Assembly (NCBI RefSeq): GCF_030272615.1
Contig: NC_081412.1
Span: forward strand, 473,852,157 to 473,916,156
Direction of reading: 5' to 3'
Length of the DNA: 64,000 nucleotides
DNA from: Cryptomeria japonica
Taxonomy: Eukaryota > Streptophyta > Pinopsida > Cupressales > Cupressaceae
The notes beneath the pieces are model-generated. The model was given only the letters and a program-made list of their open reading frames with translations, made no database searches and was not told where the DNA came from. Shown here in pieces: positions 35,218 through 46,194 of this stretch (positions within the stretch are counted from its first letter, which is position 1; every line of letters begins with the position of its first letter). The position numbers and the translations under genes are program-made.

Positions 35218-37229
35218 TTTTGGCATGCCCGGTGGGACGCTTGTCCCTTTGCATCTAACCTCCTTGTTGCAGATTTTGCGTTTTTGAAGTTGCAAATCGG
35301 ACATTTTTCAACAGCATTTTAGTTTTTTTCTGCGTCTTTGATTTTCTGGTGCGTTTGCGGGATCTGGAATCGCGTCTGTGTTTTTGACAAATTTTATTTT
35401 GCAGGTTTCAGAAAGGAGCGTTTGTGTTTCAGAAACGCGTCTGTGTTATTTCTACCCACGTCTGTGTCGGAAAGGAGCATCTGTGATTTTTAGGCGCGTC
35501 TGTGCATCACAGAACCGCGTCTGTGTTATCCAGACGTGTCTGTGTTGAGGGTAACAGTGTCTGTGTATTTACTGTTTCAAAATTTTGAAGTTTTCATTGA
35601 TTCAATTTTTGGATTTTGTACTTAGGGTTTCAGATCTGGTTTATTTTTGGACTAACACTTTCAGATCTAGCTAACTAAATTGGTGCAGCTTGTCTTGGAA
35701 GCAAAATGTTTTGTTGAAGGCCCCTATGTCACAAAGTCTTTTGGGTTTTTAAAATGTACCTAACTTGTGTGTTTGCAGGAAGGGGTGATTATGTCAAACA
35801 ACCCAAACTACTAACAAATTTTGTTGCAGGTCCTTGGCTAGGGTTTTGAAATTTTGTTGTGTACTTTGTTTTCATAGAATAGCAAACACTTCCATTGGTG
35901 CACTAAAATTGAATCATTGTCTTTTGTGTCTTGAGCAATAGGCTCTTTTTGTTTAATCTTTAGAGGGCCTATCTTCTCGTGTGGTCATTAGGACTACTAG
36001 TGAGAAGAGAACAACCCAAGTGGTAGCGAGGAAAACCCACCTCATTCGAACCACTATAATCAAATGTATTCATGGTGAAAACTATGAATAACGTGTGCTG
36101 ATTAGTTCATACCGACACTATGTCTCCCCATAAACCCGTTTGATCAAATTTATTTGATCATTTGTAGGGCGTAACCCCTACCGGCTAGGAGCCTTCTGTA
36201 TTTACAGAGCTAAAAGTGCTGCATGTATGGCCACATGAGTGGATGCCCTTACTAGCACCTTTTTGTTTTAGAAGCCCAAATCCTTCTAGTTGTTGGGGCA
36301 GGAGGTTGGACCTCTCGTAGCGGCCCACACACATACGGTTCTTAGTAGAGATACAAAGTTCGCCACGGGGAGTTTTCATGGGGACTAATGCTTGGCTGAC
36401 CCGAGAAGTGAGTGCCGAGGGTGGAGCCAGTGAGGTCAAGCATCTAAGTATCCGCTCTAAATAGCGTAGCCTCGGGGGTAAAACCCCATGTGGGATCAAC
36501 AACTATTGTCTTCGCCAGCCATAAGAATTGTGCTTGACTTATTTTAAATATTCAAAACCAAACAACAAAACATTGTGTCTTTTGTGTTTTCAAGTGTATG
36601 CAAAACATTTTTACATCAAACAACACACTTTTCTTGGTGTCATTTTGAGTCTAAACACTTGCAAACATTGAGTCCTCATCAACATTGTGTCCTCTTGTCA
36701 CGAAAAACAGTCAAACATTCAGATTTGGTCACAACTTCACAAATTGGAAAAATTTTACAGTCCAGCAAACAAGAGCAATCAGTTTCGGAATTCTTGAGCT
36801 TCCTAGGTTGTTTCTCTAGGTTTTCATCTAGCATTCAACTTGTCTTTGGGTCTCACAAAATCCATCATTGCTTTACACCTTACATTACATTCACATTTGT
36901 CTAAACTTGAGTCAAAAGGTCACTTGCTTGTCCTCATCATACTTTGTCAACACACTACATACAACAACACTTTGCTAAGTGGTCCCTCATCAAGGTTTCT
37001 TACCTTTGGGTCTCATTTGGTTTTACTTAGAGTCAAGGTCAACTTACCTCATCAAGAGAAACTATCCTCTCTTTGGAAGTCACACCTACTCTACTACATA
37101 CATACTTGGTCTTACACTTTGGACATTACAAGTACACTTCAGACTCATTTACATTTCATCCAACTCTTGGTCTTCCATACTCTTTCCATTTTTCATCTAG
37201 TCTCACACATCTTGGTCAATACCTAGTTC
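35218..37229 (+). other. Leader of the Tat-like element, with PBS-like start
   Basis: Immediately after the LTR comes TTTTGGCATGCCCGGTGGGA (35217-35236). This is the usual PBS position for plant gypsy elements, but I cannot assign the tRNA. The following 2 kb has no gene: a repeat array (35320-35566), a GC-richer part around 36180-36500 with only chance ORFs, then a C/T/A-rich part to the gag ATG. Long leaders are typical of the Tat lineage. Confidence 0.7.
35320..35566 (+). repeat. CGCGTCTGTG repeat array in the sense leader
   Basis: About ten degenerate units around GCGTCTGTG. Exact CGTCTGTG occurs in five, near 35373, 35437, 35459, 35496 and 35518; variants are GCGTTTGTG, GCATCTGTG and GTGTCTGTG. 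The reverse complement of the same motif forms a second array at 45420-45670. Confidence 0.85.
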
Positions 37230-40200
37230 ATGGTTGAAACCCGTCTTCAAAAATCTCGGAGAGAAACTAAAGAGGCTCAAGAGTCCGCAAACATGAGTTC
37301 TTATGAGTATGACAATGAGATCGTTTTCAATTCTGATCATACTACATTACTTGACATGGATGCCTATAGAAACATTCCAAATGTTGAGAACATGGACACT
37401 ATAAACAACAATGCTACACACAATGACAATGTGGACAACTTTTCAGTACATTCAGCAGATGTGGAAGAATCCATAATGGATCCCCGCTTCAATCGATTGA
37501 TTGAGGAAATAATGAGGAGGGATAGACAATACTTCTTACACATGATGGCACAAAGTGGAGCCAAGATACCTCATGATTTTGACATGTCTCAAATAATGGA
37601 ACATAGACCTTTGCAACAACCGCACTCCAATATGGATCAAAGGAGACCTAATAGTGGAGGAAATAGAGGACCATATATGGTACCTGAATCACCATCAGCT
37701 TTGCTTCAAAAACCAGAGGTCCCACATACACATGGTCAAGCATATGATACTCACTTTCGTAGACCATTATGGAAGTCTTATGCAGACAGCTATGCTCAAT
37801 CACATACCAATGCTAAGGAACAACCACCAAAACAATTGGATGTTCAAAGGCATGCTCAAAATTTGGACACAAGGAAACCTCATGTCAAATTTGGGGGCAA
37901 CACAATGGAACATGACATACCTGTAGAGTATGACATACATGCACAAAATAAATATGGTGTTCCTCAACATGAATTTATACCAAGTGCTCCATATATGCCG
38001 CATCAATATAGACCTCCTCCATATGAACATGTGTATGATCAATATCATCCATATATGCAACAAGCTCCTCCTCAAATTGGTGTCTCAAACATGGGATATG
38101 GTCCAAGAAGTCGATCTCCACCTAAGAGCAATTTAGAGCAACAAATAAGGGACTTACAAAAGAAAATGGAGGACATAAATACACCAAAGCTAGCATACAC
38201 AATGAGAGACATATGTCCTTATCCATTTGACAAGAGCATTCCAATGCCTCCATTTCCTACACATTTTGTGACGCCTAAATTTGACAAGTATAGAGGAAAA
38301 GGGGATCCTAAGGCACACATAAGACAGTTTTTCACAGCTTGCATTGAAGTAACAGCAGAAGAGACATATTTGATGAGATTATTCCCACAAAGCTTAGGTG
38401 ATCAAGCTATGGAATGGTTCTCCCAACTTCCACCTGGTATTAAGTCATGGGGTGACCTAGCAGAAGCATTTATTCAACATTTCTCCTACAATATAGAGAC
38501 AGACATATCAGTCACTACTTTGTGCAACACCAAGCAAAAAGAGGGAGAATCTTTTGCATCATTTTTACAAAGATGGAGAAATCTAGCCAGCAGATGCTCT
38601 TGTGAGATTCCACAAAAACAAATGGTAGAGATGTTCACCCAAAATGTTAACAAAGAGATTGGTTATGACTTAAGGAAAGCTTGTTTGTCTACCTTCAAGG
38701 ACGTTATTGAAAAAGGCTTAGCAACAGAAAAGGTCCTAATTGAACAAGGAGTCATTAAGATATTTAAGGAAAACAAAGATGACTTTAAAGGAAAAGACAA
38801 GCCAAGATTTTGGAATAAAAACAAGAACACAGTCAATGATGGTGTTGTTGATGCCAACACAGTGCGACCTAAATTCATCTTTTCAGGATCAAGTTCTACA
38901 AACAATCAAGTAAATACTCAAACAACTTCCAAATCATGAAGGAAGTACACTCCATTGGGAGAACCACTTGAGTTAGTTTTCAAGAAGCTTGTGGCAAACA
39001 AGGTAATCACAGTTCTAGATTTTCCTCCAAATGAACCAAAGGTTAAGCCGAATTGGTGGAATGATGATGAGTATTGTGAATTTCATAAGAGAAAGGGTCA
39101 TAAGACAGGAAATTGTCATCGACTGAAGAACATCATACAGGATCTCATTGATAGAGGTGACATTGAGATTGAGGGACATTCGTCTAATCAAGAACATGAG
39201 ATGTTTAAGGAACCATTCCCAAAACATGACAAGGGAAAAGCTAAAGCCACAGATGACCAAGCCAACTATACTAGAGCACCTTACAACTATGATTCAACTA
39301 TCAATAATATCTCGATGGACAATTACGTCTCTACTATTATCATCAAGGACAAAGCATCTGAGAATTCTACTCAGAGACCCAAGATTGTCCTAAAAGGTGT
39401 TGGATCTTCTTCCGAACCTACCTCTGAATGTCACATTACAACCCGTCGAGGTAAAATTACTTTGCAAGGTGCTCCAGCTAAAAACACCGCCTCTTCATCA
39501 ACCAAACCTGAGTATGATCTTGTAGAACAGTTAGGGAAGACACCCACACTCATCTCGATCCTTGAGCTCTTACGCATATCCCCCACACATAAAGCCATTC
39601 TTGACAAAATCTTGAGAGACACTGCCGTTCCTACTGATCTGAACGTGGACCAGTTTCAAGCCATGGTGGGATACCTTTCCATTCCACACTCCCTTACTTT
39701 CACAGAAGCCGATGACGCATTTGTAAGTCAGCCACATAATGCGCCATTACACATTGAAGCCTTCATACACAAACATCAGATAAAACAAGTCTTGATAGAT
39801 GGAGGAGCAAGTCTAAACATTTGCACATTAAGAACTATCACACAATTGGGATATTCTGATAAAGCTGTAAATTCTACAAACAAGATCACCATTAAGGCAT
39901 ATGATGATGAAGAGCGTTCATCCAAAGGCATAGTCACCTTACCTCTCAAAGTTGGGCCAGTTACAAAGGATGTGGTTTGTCAAGTCCTAGACCTAGATCT
40001 CACATACAACATACTCTTGGGACGTCCATGGATTCATGAGATGAGCGCAGTCCCATCTACATATCATCGATGTATCAAGTTTCCACACAATGGAGTTGAA
40101 GTGACCATCAAAGCGGATCCAAATCCATTCATATATTGCAACAATCTGCAACCTCGGTCAGAAATAACAATTCCAGTCAATCGCGAAGCTGTTCCTTCAT

Positions 40201-40433
40201 CGACATATGTGGATCCTGAATCATTGAAAGCTTCTACATCGAAACAAGCAGAGCTAAAAGAAAAGTTCAAGATTAAAGACCTAGGATGTGGTGAGTATAT
40301 CTTTCATGTTGATCAACTCCCACTGTCTCCTAAGACATTCAATCTACAAGAACAATCTATAAACAATTTGCAAGGAATTGGGTGTGAACACCTAGTGTTG
40401 TGGCTACTAAGTCTAAATGCAAATCTCCTCTAG
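37230..40433 (+). pseudogene. Tat-like gag-protease ORF, one in-frame stop
   Basis: ATG 37230 opens a 569-codon frame that stops at TGA 38937-38939 and continues in the same frame to 40433, about 1,067 codons in all. Residues about 355-480 are a retrotransposon gag domain (KAHIRQFFTACIEVTAEETY, AMEWFSQLPPGIKSWGDL, FLQRWRNLASRC). Residues about 610-640 form a zinc-like motif CEFHKRKGHKTGNC. A lysine/acid-rich linker follows, then a protease with VLIDGGASLNIC (Asp-Gly-Gly active site as in Tat/Ogre elements) and ILLGRPWIH. The TGA precedes AGG and fits a CGA-to-TGA change. Otherwise it is remarkably intact. Gag assembles particles; the protease matures them. Confidence 0.9.
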
Positions 40434-41350
40434 TGGTGCAAGCATCTCTTGATATCAACAGTCCTAAGAGTGGTTCCAATAGAGAATCTATTGAGCGTAT
40501 TACCAGCCCTCTTGAGAACTTACATAGCTTTACCATTTCATCCACTCATTCCATTTCCACTCCACTTCTAGACTTGGATCAACAAGAATTACAAAAGCCC
40601 TTACTCATTGGGGATCAAAAATCAAGCTTTGAAAAGAAAAATCTAAAAGTCAAAAATAAAGAAAAGTGCTTCTGTCCAAATCAAAATCAAAAGCTATTGG
40701 ACTCTACAAAAATCAAAGTCAAGGATAAAACTCCTATGAAGCAAAAAGAACAAGAGTTGATCTCCCCTAATGTAAAAATAACTGGGGGCAAAAGTTCTAA
40801 AATTTCAAGTCAAAAAGCACACTTGTTGATCTTAAGTCTCCATCATGCTATCCTACTTTCACTTCTTTTCACAATCATAAGCCTTCATAACTCATCCACT
40901 TGTTTCACACATCCTTTCCCTTCTGGTAATACATCATGGACCTTTAATGGAGCTTCCTTGAAGGACTTTGTTATTAGGGATGCCCAAACTTCTTCAGGTG
41001 ACACGCATATGGGCCTACGTAGTCCACACACTAGTAATTCTATCTCAGATCCTTTATCAAGGAAGATAGTCACTCAAGCTACACATCATTCAGTCAAGGA
41101 ACAGTGCATCTACAATCATAAAGTCAAGCCTCACACATTTGAGGTAGGGGACTTAGTTCTCAAAGAAAATCCCAAACATCAGCAAGACAGAGAGAAGAAG
41201 GGCAAGTTCGAACCAAATTGGCTTGGTCCTTACATCATCACAACAGCATATGGATCTGGGGCATATCAGCTCTCAACTACAGAAGGTGAACCTTTGGAGG
41301 ATCCTATCAACAGCATGCACCTTCGCAGTTCTACACATAGGTCTTCATAA
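40400..41350 (+). pseudogene. Linker and integrase C-terminal remnant after the protease
   Basis: A 316-codon ORF in a different frame overlaps the end of the protease ORF. Residues 1-220 are lysine/serine-rich with a hydrophobic stretch (LLILSLHHAILLSLLFTI) and no known domain. From about 41095 it reads YNHKVKPHTFEVGDLVL, FEPNWLGPYIITTAYGSGAY and then an LHLR end, the C-terminal module that ends Tat-lineage integrases. RT, RNase H and the integrase catalytic core, normally about 3 kb, are absent between protease and this remnant. The ATG at 40400 may not be a true start. Confidence 0.8.
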
Positions 41351-43055
41351 TATCCTAATTCAAAAATACAAAAAAAATTATAAAACAAAAAAATCGTTAC
41401 TTGGTGAAAACCTGGCAAACAGGCGCCTTGTGACACAAAAAACATTGAAAAATCGAAAAAAGTAAAGAGAAATAATTTCGTCCAATGGTGAAAACCACTT
41501 CGATGGCGCCCTGGGCAAGTACCATGGTGAAAACTGGGTCACCAATGCCATGCGTAGAGACATTGCTCCTCCCTCCTTCAAGATTCTCTTTCAACATTTC
41601 ACTTTGCACACACTCACAACCTATTCATTCATAATAAACTTACCCATTCCCATCATGGCTTGTCAATTGATCTACCCAAGATTGGTTAGCCATTCATAAT
41701 AAACATTCCTTTTCATCCCTTTCCATCCATAACAAATCAGATCCTATCTGTGGCTAAGGCAAAATCCTACGTCTAGTGATGGGTGTGGAACTGAGAACAT
41801 CACATGTTTCAAGGAGTACAGTTTCTTCCAGCTTCCTTCAGTCTATCCGCACACAATCCGCAATAAAGCAACATCTGCATCACAAATCCGCAATAAAATT
41901 TCATCTTCTCCGCAAAAAAAGTATCAGTTTCATGGATTCAGTCAGTTTCAGATGAGATAGCAGCAACAATGAGCTTCAACAAATCAAATCTTTCAACAGA
42001 CTCAGACAACATTATGGTTCAGTGCTATCTAATCCTTTCTGTGAAAGTGAACATTGTGACCATAATAAAATAAGACTTATACAAGTGACAAGAGACACTA
42101 AACTTGAGGACTACAGTGGATGTTGGTGTCGAGTCTTGGTTTTCTTTTGATTTCATCTTTTTTGGTGACATGTCTTTTAGCTTTTCCGGGATGTCTTTGA
42201 CTAGAAAGGCGAGGATGGGGTATTGTCACCCATTTTCTTTTGCTGTCTGTGGATTGTCTCTTAGTAATGCTATGACTTGTCTAGGGATATGAGGACACTG
42301 TGAGTCTAGTGTGAACTGGGGTATTCCTTGTTTGTGACTGTCTTATCTCCATGCAAACAGGTACAATGACTTTCTGGGTTGAACAAATGCCTCGATTGTC
42401 ATAACCTACTTGCCATAATAAAGCTCAATGATGATAACGCACAAGAAGCTCTTTCACTTTCATATCTTCTGTCTTCCATCCCCCTTTCTTGATTGACTTC
42501 CATCGTCCTTCTCAAGTCCGCGTAGCCTGCTATCACATGACTGAGTATAATGACACACCAAAAATATTTGCATTTCATGTAGTTGCACCTACATTACCAC
42601 ATATAAGCATTTCATACATACATATAGATATCACAATTGCATCACATCCTGCACATAACACTTGTTAGCACAATTTACATTTGCATTATCATATTCATCT
42701 GCATTACTTACATTCACATTTTGCATCATGCATACACATATAAAACATAAACGAACAAAAATATATTGCATTACACCATGTACATATTTGCATCCATATC
42801 ATAAGCATCACATAGAAACATACATCATTAAACATCTCATCACATAGGTACACATGCATATAGCTGCCGCAAAAAAATGAATCATCTCATATATATAATC
42901 AAAAGTGTCACAATACAATGATGTCAAAAAATCATATGGCTACAAAATCACCCGCAGGTGTCTACAATACAAAAATGGTACAATACTGATACATAGGGAG
43001 TCCTCTAAGGCTATGATGAACTCCCTCCCTCGGAGCTGCCTAGCCTCGACGGAAT
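41351..43055 (+). other. Spacer between the integrase remnant and the antisense gene
   Basis: Non-coding. Three GGTGAAAAC motifs occur at 41403, 41485 and 41526, the first two followed by GGCGCC within about 25 bases. 42540-42860 is low-complexity CAT/ACA-rich. I see no supported ORF on either strand. Confidence 0.6.
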
Positions 43056-45009
43056 CTAAGCCCTCGAAGGACCCGCCCCAGGATCATCCCTCCTGTCCCC
43101 TCTATCCGGTGGTGGTGGAGGACCCATAACCCCACCACTCGATGCCTGTCTCCTCTGGCTCCCTCCAGTAGCTGTCGCTATACGCGATGGTCTATGGAAG
43201 CCCCTCGCCCGCTGATCTGCTGGCACTACACCATAATAAAGGTCCCTCTAGTAGGCAATCTCCTCTTCTGCCCGCAGGACATATGCATAGCCTGCCCCTG
43301 TGTCCTCCGCCACCTGCCTCCCTACCCTCAGTGTGTCTCAGCCTCTGTGTAGCGCTGAATCACCTGATCTCTCTCCCACTTAGTATCCCTGAGCCTCGTC
43401 CTGAGTCGGTCTCTCTCCCTCTCCAGATCCTGTATCTCTTCTGTCTGGCCCTGGCAGATCTCCCTGAGCTCAATCAGCTCATCCTCCTTTGGATCCCCAC
43501 CCTCTGCCTCTGCCTGTGGCTCTCCCTTAGCAGGTGCCTGCCCCTATCCCTGTACCCGTATTGGTGCCTGTACGGGTACCTATCTCTGTGCATGCCTCTA
43601 TCCCTATACCTATCCCTGTACCTGTCCCTATCCCTGTCTCTACCTGGGACCCTGTGCTGCTAGTACCTGTAGGGGTAATCCACCGCAACCCCTCACCACC
43701 CGAGCCTGCCGCTCCTCTCCACCCTCTCTCCGAGGTGCAACCCTCCTCTCCCCAACTACTCCCCTCCACCTCCATCGACCTCTACCCCCATCACCTCCGC
43801 CATCATCATCATCGTCCCCACCTCCATCTCCATCCAACAGCTCCCCTGGATCTATCAGTCGTGGAAATGGATGCTCTGCCCAATATGTTGAATACTCAGC
43901 ATCCATCCCGGCATCGTCGACCTCTGGCCACATGTCCCAGGGTAGGGGTACCATCTCTGCCAGTTGTGTGACTGCCTGATCATATGATAGTAGAGGCCCA
44001 AACTGCGCCTGATCCCTAACTGTACGGGCATACATACCCAAGCCTCGTGGCATCCTCTGGATCCTACCATACTGCCTACATACCCTATCCACAAGCTGCC
44101 TCTCTAATACATAGGGCATCCGCCCAATCAGGTACCTGCTCCGGAAGGTGTATGGTAGCTCCACTGCGTCATCCTCCCACTCCTCGCAACCTAGATATGG
44201 TCTCCATATGACCACATCGATATCATCCAGCACCCGCCGCCAATGCTCCAACCTGCCAATCCGCGGCTGCGAGGTGATCATGTCATATAAATGAACAAAG
44301 CTGCGTCCATATCCCCTGCCTCGAAAGTGTATCGGCCTCGTCACTGGCAGATGCTCATAGGCCCATACCTACAATAGTGTCACCCCACAGCCCAATCCCA
44401 CTGACCCGTGATAGACAAACTGGTGAAGCTCATAGTACAGGTGGGCCAATACACATGGTCCCCAGGCATATCTGGTGTGATGTGTCACCAGTGTCTCCAG
44501 TGCTCCCCTCCAACCCATAGCCAATCCCCGTGTTGCCTTGTCTGGGCATAGAAATCCACTGATCGCACCTCTGATCACGACCGACAATGCTAACCCTGTG
44601 GCGGTCATGGTGTCCCATGCCACGTGTCCTGCCCTCATCTCCAGTCTAGGATCCTAGAACACCCATCTCAAGGCCTCCCGATCTCCATCACGATCATATG
44701 GAATCAAATCTCCATCAATCGGTATCCGCAGAATCCTGTAGACATCCTCAAGGGTGACTATCATCTCACCCATCGGCAAATGGAAGGTGCACATCTCTGA
44801 GTGCCATCTCTCAGCAAGCGCAGTCAACAAACCCATGTTTGCCCAAAACTCAGGCACATACAATATATGTCTCAAACCCATCTCCTCGATGGCAACTCTA
44901 TCCTGAAATGACAACTCAGGTTACAATCTCTATGTCGACGGGAATCCCTCCCGTGACTCCAACATAGGCAAATACTCCTGCAGTCAAGCAAATCAATCAT
45001 GTCAGTCAT

Positions 45010-45295
45010 GGTGGCATTCACTGTTTATCACAAAATGCTACTCGCTATCTAAATGCATATGGCTATCTACCCTAGTGACACTCACTGTTCATCATAAAGT
45101 GTTGCTATTTATCCTAGTGGTACTCCCTGTTCATCACAAAGTACTACGTGTGTGACACTCACTATTCATCACAAAGTGTTACTCACATTTGCACTCCCTG
45201 TTCATCACAAAGTGTTGCTCATACTTTGGGTACTCACTGTTCATCACAAAGTACTCTATCTTGGTACTCACTGTTCATCACAAAGTGCCTTGATC
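45010..45295 (+). repeat. Seven-copy CACTGTTCATCACAAAGTG tandem array
   Basis: Seven copies with 26-66 base spacing begin near 45019, 45083, 45122, 45158, 45194, 45232 and 45259, with a decayed eighth at 45362. Cores are nearly identical; the intervening bases vary. The array lies in the predicted PMD intron. Confidence 0.9.
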
Positions 45296-45419
45296 TATCC
45301 TAGTCTTCCTAGAGGACCTGCTTGAGTGTATCCTCTCAGCAGCTTATCCAATCGACAGCGTATGTTCATCACAGAACTGCCGATTTGACCTCGAAGACCA
45401 AAACTTGCATTTTTTTCAA

Positions 45420-45670
45420 CGCAAACACACTTGACTGACACAAACGCGCCTACAGACTGCACAAGCACGCCTGAAAAACACAGACGCGCCTGTATGACAT
45501 AGACATGCCTAGGCTATGCATAAACGTGACTATACTACGCAGACGCCCCTGCACATCGCAGACGCGCCCGCATTCGATGCAAACGTGGTTCCAGATGCAA
45601 ACATGCCTGGTACTGACACAGACGCGCCTGTCGGACACAGACGCGCTTGACACCGACACAGACGCGGTTA
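45420..45670 (-). repeat. CGCGTCTGTG array on the minus strand (PMD intron)
   Basis: About twelve units spaced roughly 20 bases. Exact plus-strand CACAGACGCG occurs at 45479, 45617, 45636 and 45657; variants are ACAAACGCGCC, GCAGACGCGCC and ATAGACATGCC. It is the reverse complement of the array at 35320-35566. Confidence 0.88.
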
Positions 45671-45935
45671 CACGATTTCAAACTTTTTTGTACCCTATTC
45701 CTAAGCGCATTTATTGGTCTAACTAGAATGCATTAATGACAAAAATAAATATGTCAAAGTACGAGGAGGTTTGGTGGTACTTACCGGCTCTCCTACCTCT
45801 GCTGGCCTCTGAAATCGTCGAACGCGGTCGAATCTGTGCACGAAAGCCATCGCTGCTAACTGTTGCTGCTCTTTTCTTGCTCTGCACTTTGATCTCATGA
45901 AGGTGTAGATGACAATGAGGATGTCTTTTTCCCGT

Positions 45936-45950
45936 GGTCTATCTTATAGC
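45936..45950 (-). promoter_or_regulatory. TATA-like site for the antisense PMD gene
   Basis: The minus strand reads GCTATAAGATAGACC, with TATAAGAT about 45 bases upstream of the PMD ATG. An in-frame TAA overlaps it, so the ATG at 45898 is the first possible start in this frame. Spacing would allow only a short 5' UTR; function is inferred. Confidence 0.35.
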
Positions 45951-46179
45951 CTACCCTAGCCTTAGCCTTCATTTCCTGAGTCAGTCTTCATTATCCCGTG
46001 ACTTTGTCACTTTATCCGGTCAGTCCATTCTAGCCTCTCTTTCTTATCGAGAGATTGTCTGCAATCTTTTCAGACATTTTCATCCAATCTCTCAAGGGGG
46101 CATATCATTCCCATTCTGGGGCAACGCTATATCAGTTCATCTTATCTTCTTTGAAACAATGCGACAAGCCACATTGTCT

Positions 46180-46194
46180 CAAAGAGGGGCAAAA
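46180..46194 (+). other. Polypurine tract of the Tat-like element
   Basis: CAAAGAGGGGCAAAA immediately precedes the 3' LTR at 46195. Confidence 0.75.

Larger units (their letters stand above)
44978..45784 (-). other. Predicted intron of the antisense PMD gene, 807 bp
   Basis: The minus strand reads GTAAGTACC at the 5' end and TTGCTTGACTGCAG at the 3' end, with exon phase 0 on both sides. It contains two repeat arrays (45010-45295 and 45420-45670) and no coding frame. A branch-site-like TTGAC/TGAC sequence is close to the acceptor. Confidence 0.65.
43056..45898 (-). pseudogene. Antisense plant mobile domain (MAIN-like) gene, two exons
   Basis: Exon 1 (45785-45898) starts at ATG 45898 and encodes 38 basic residues (MRSKCRARKEQQQ...). 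It ends at a consensus donor CCG|GTAAGT. Exon 2 (43056-44977) starts after CTGCAG in the same phase. It has the plant mobile domain signature: a LTALAERWHSEMCTFHLPMG block, VTLEDVYRILRIPIDG, later WGPCVLAHLYYELHQF and VWAYEHLP followed by RPIHF. It continues with an Asp/Gly-rich acidic stretch, a Gln-rich linker (43535-43645), a coiled coil (IQDLERERDRLRTRLRD) and a Pro/Arg tail, about 680 residues in all. PMD proteins (MAIN, MAIL1) act in the nucleus in gene expression and transposon silencing, and PMDs also occur inside transposons. It carries about 12 in-frame stops, all CAG/CAA-to-TAG/TAA type, and one frameshift near 43328. Confidence 0.85.

Noticed and set aside
36185-36502. 105-codon minus-strand ORF in the Tat-like leader
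   Set aside because: Lies in untranslated leader opposite the gag strand, no domain; GC-richer sequence explains the open frame.
43187-43971. Plus-strand Pro/Leu/Val-rich ORFs (158 and 145 codons)
   Set aside because: They are shadows of the GC-rich antisense PMD gene; composition follows the repeats and no domain is visible.
45010-45670. Possible CRISPR-like array (repeats with spacers)
   Set aside because: Spacing is irregular, repeats are degenerate, and the context is an LTR retrotransposon in a plant-like genome; it is a tandem repeat.
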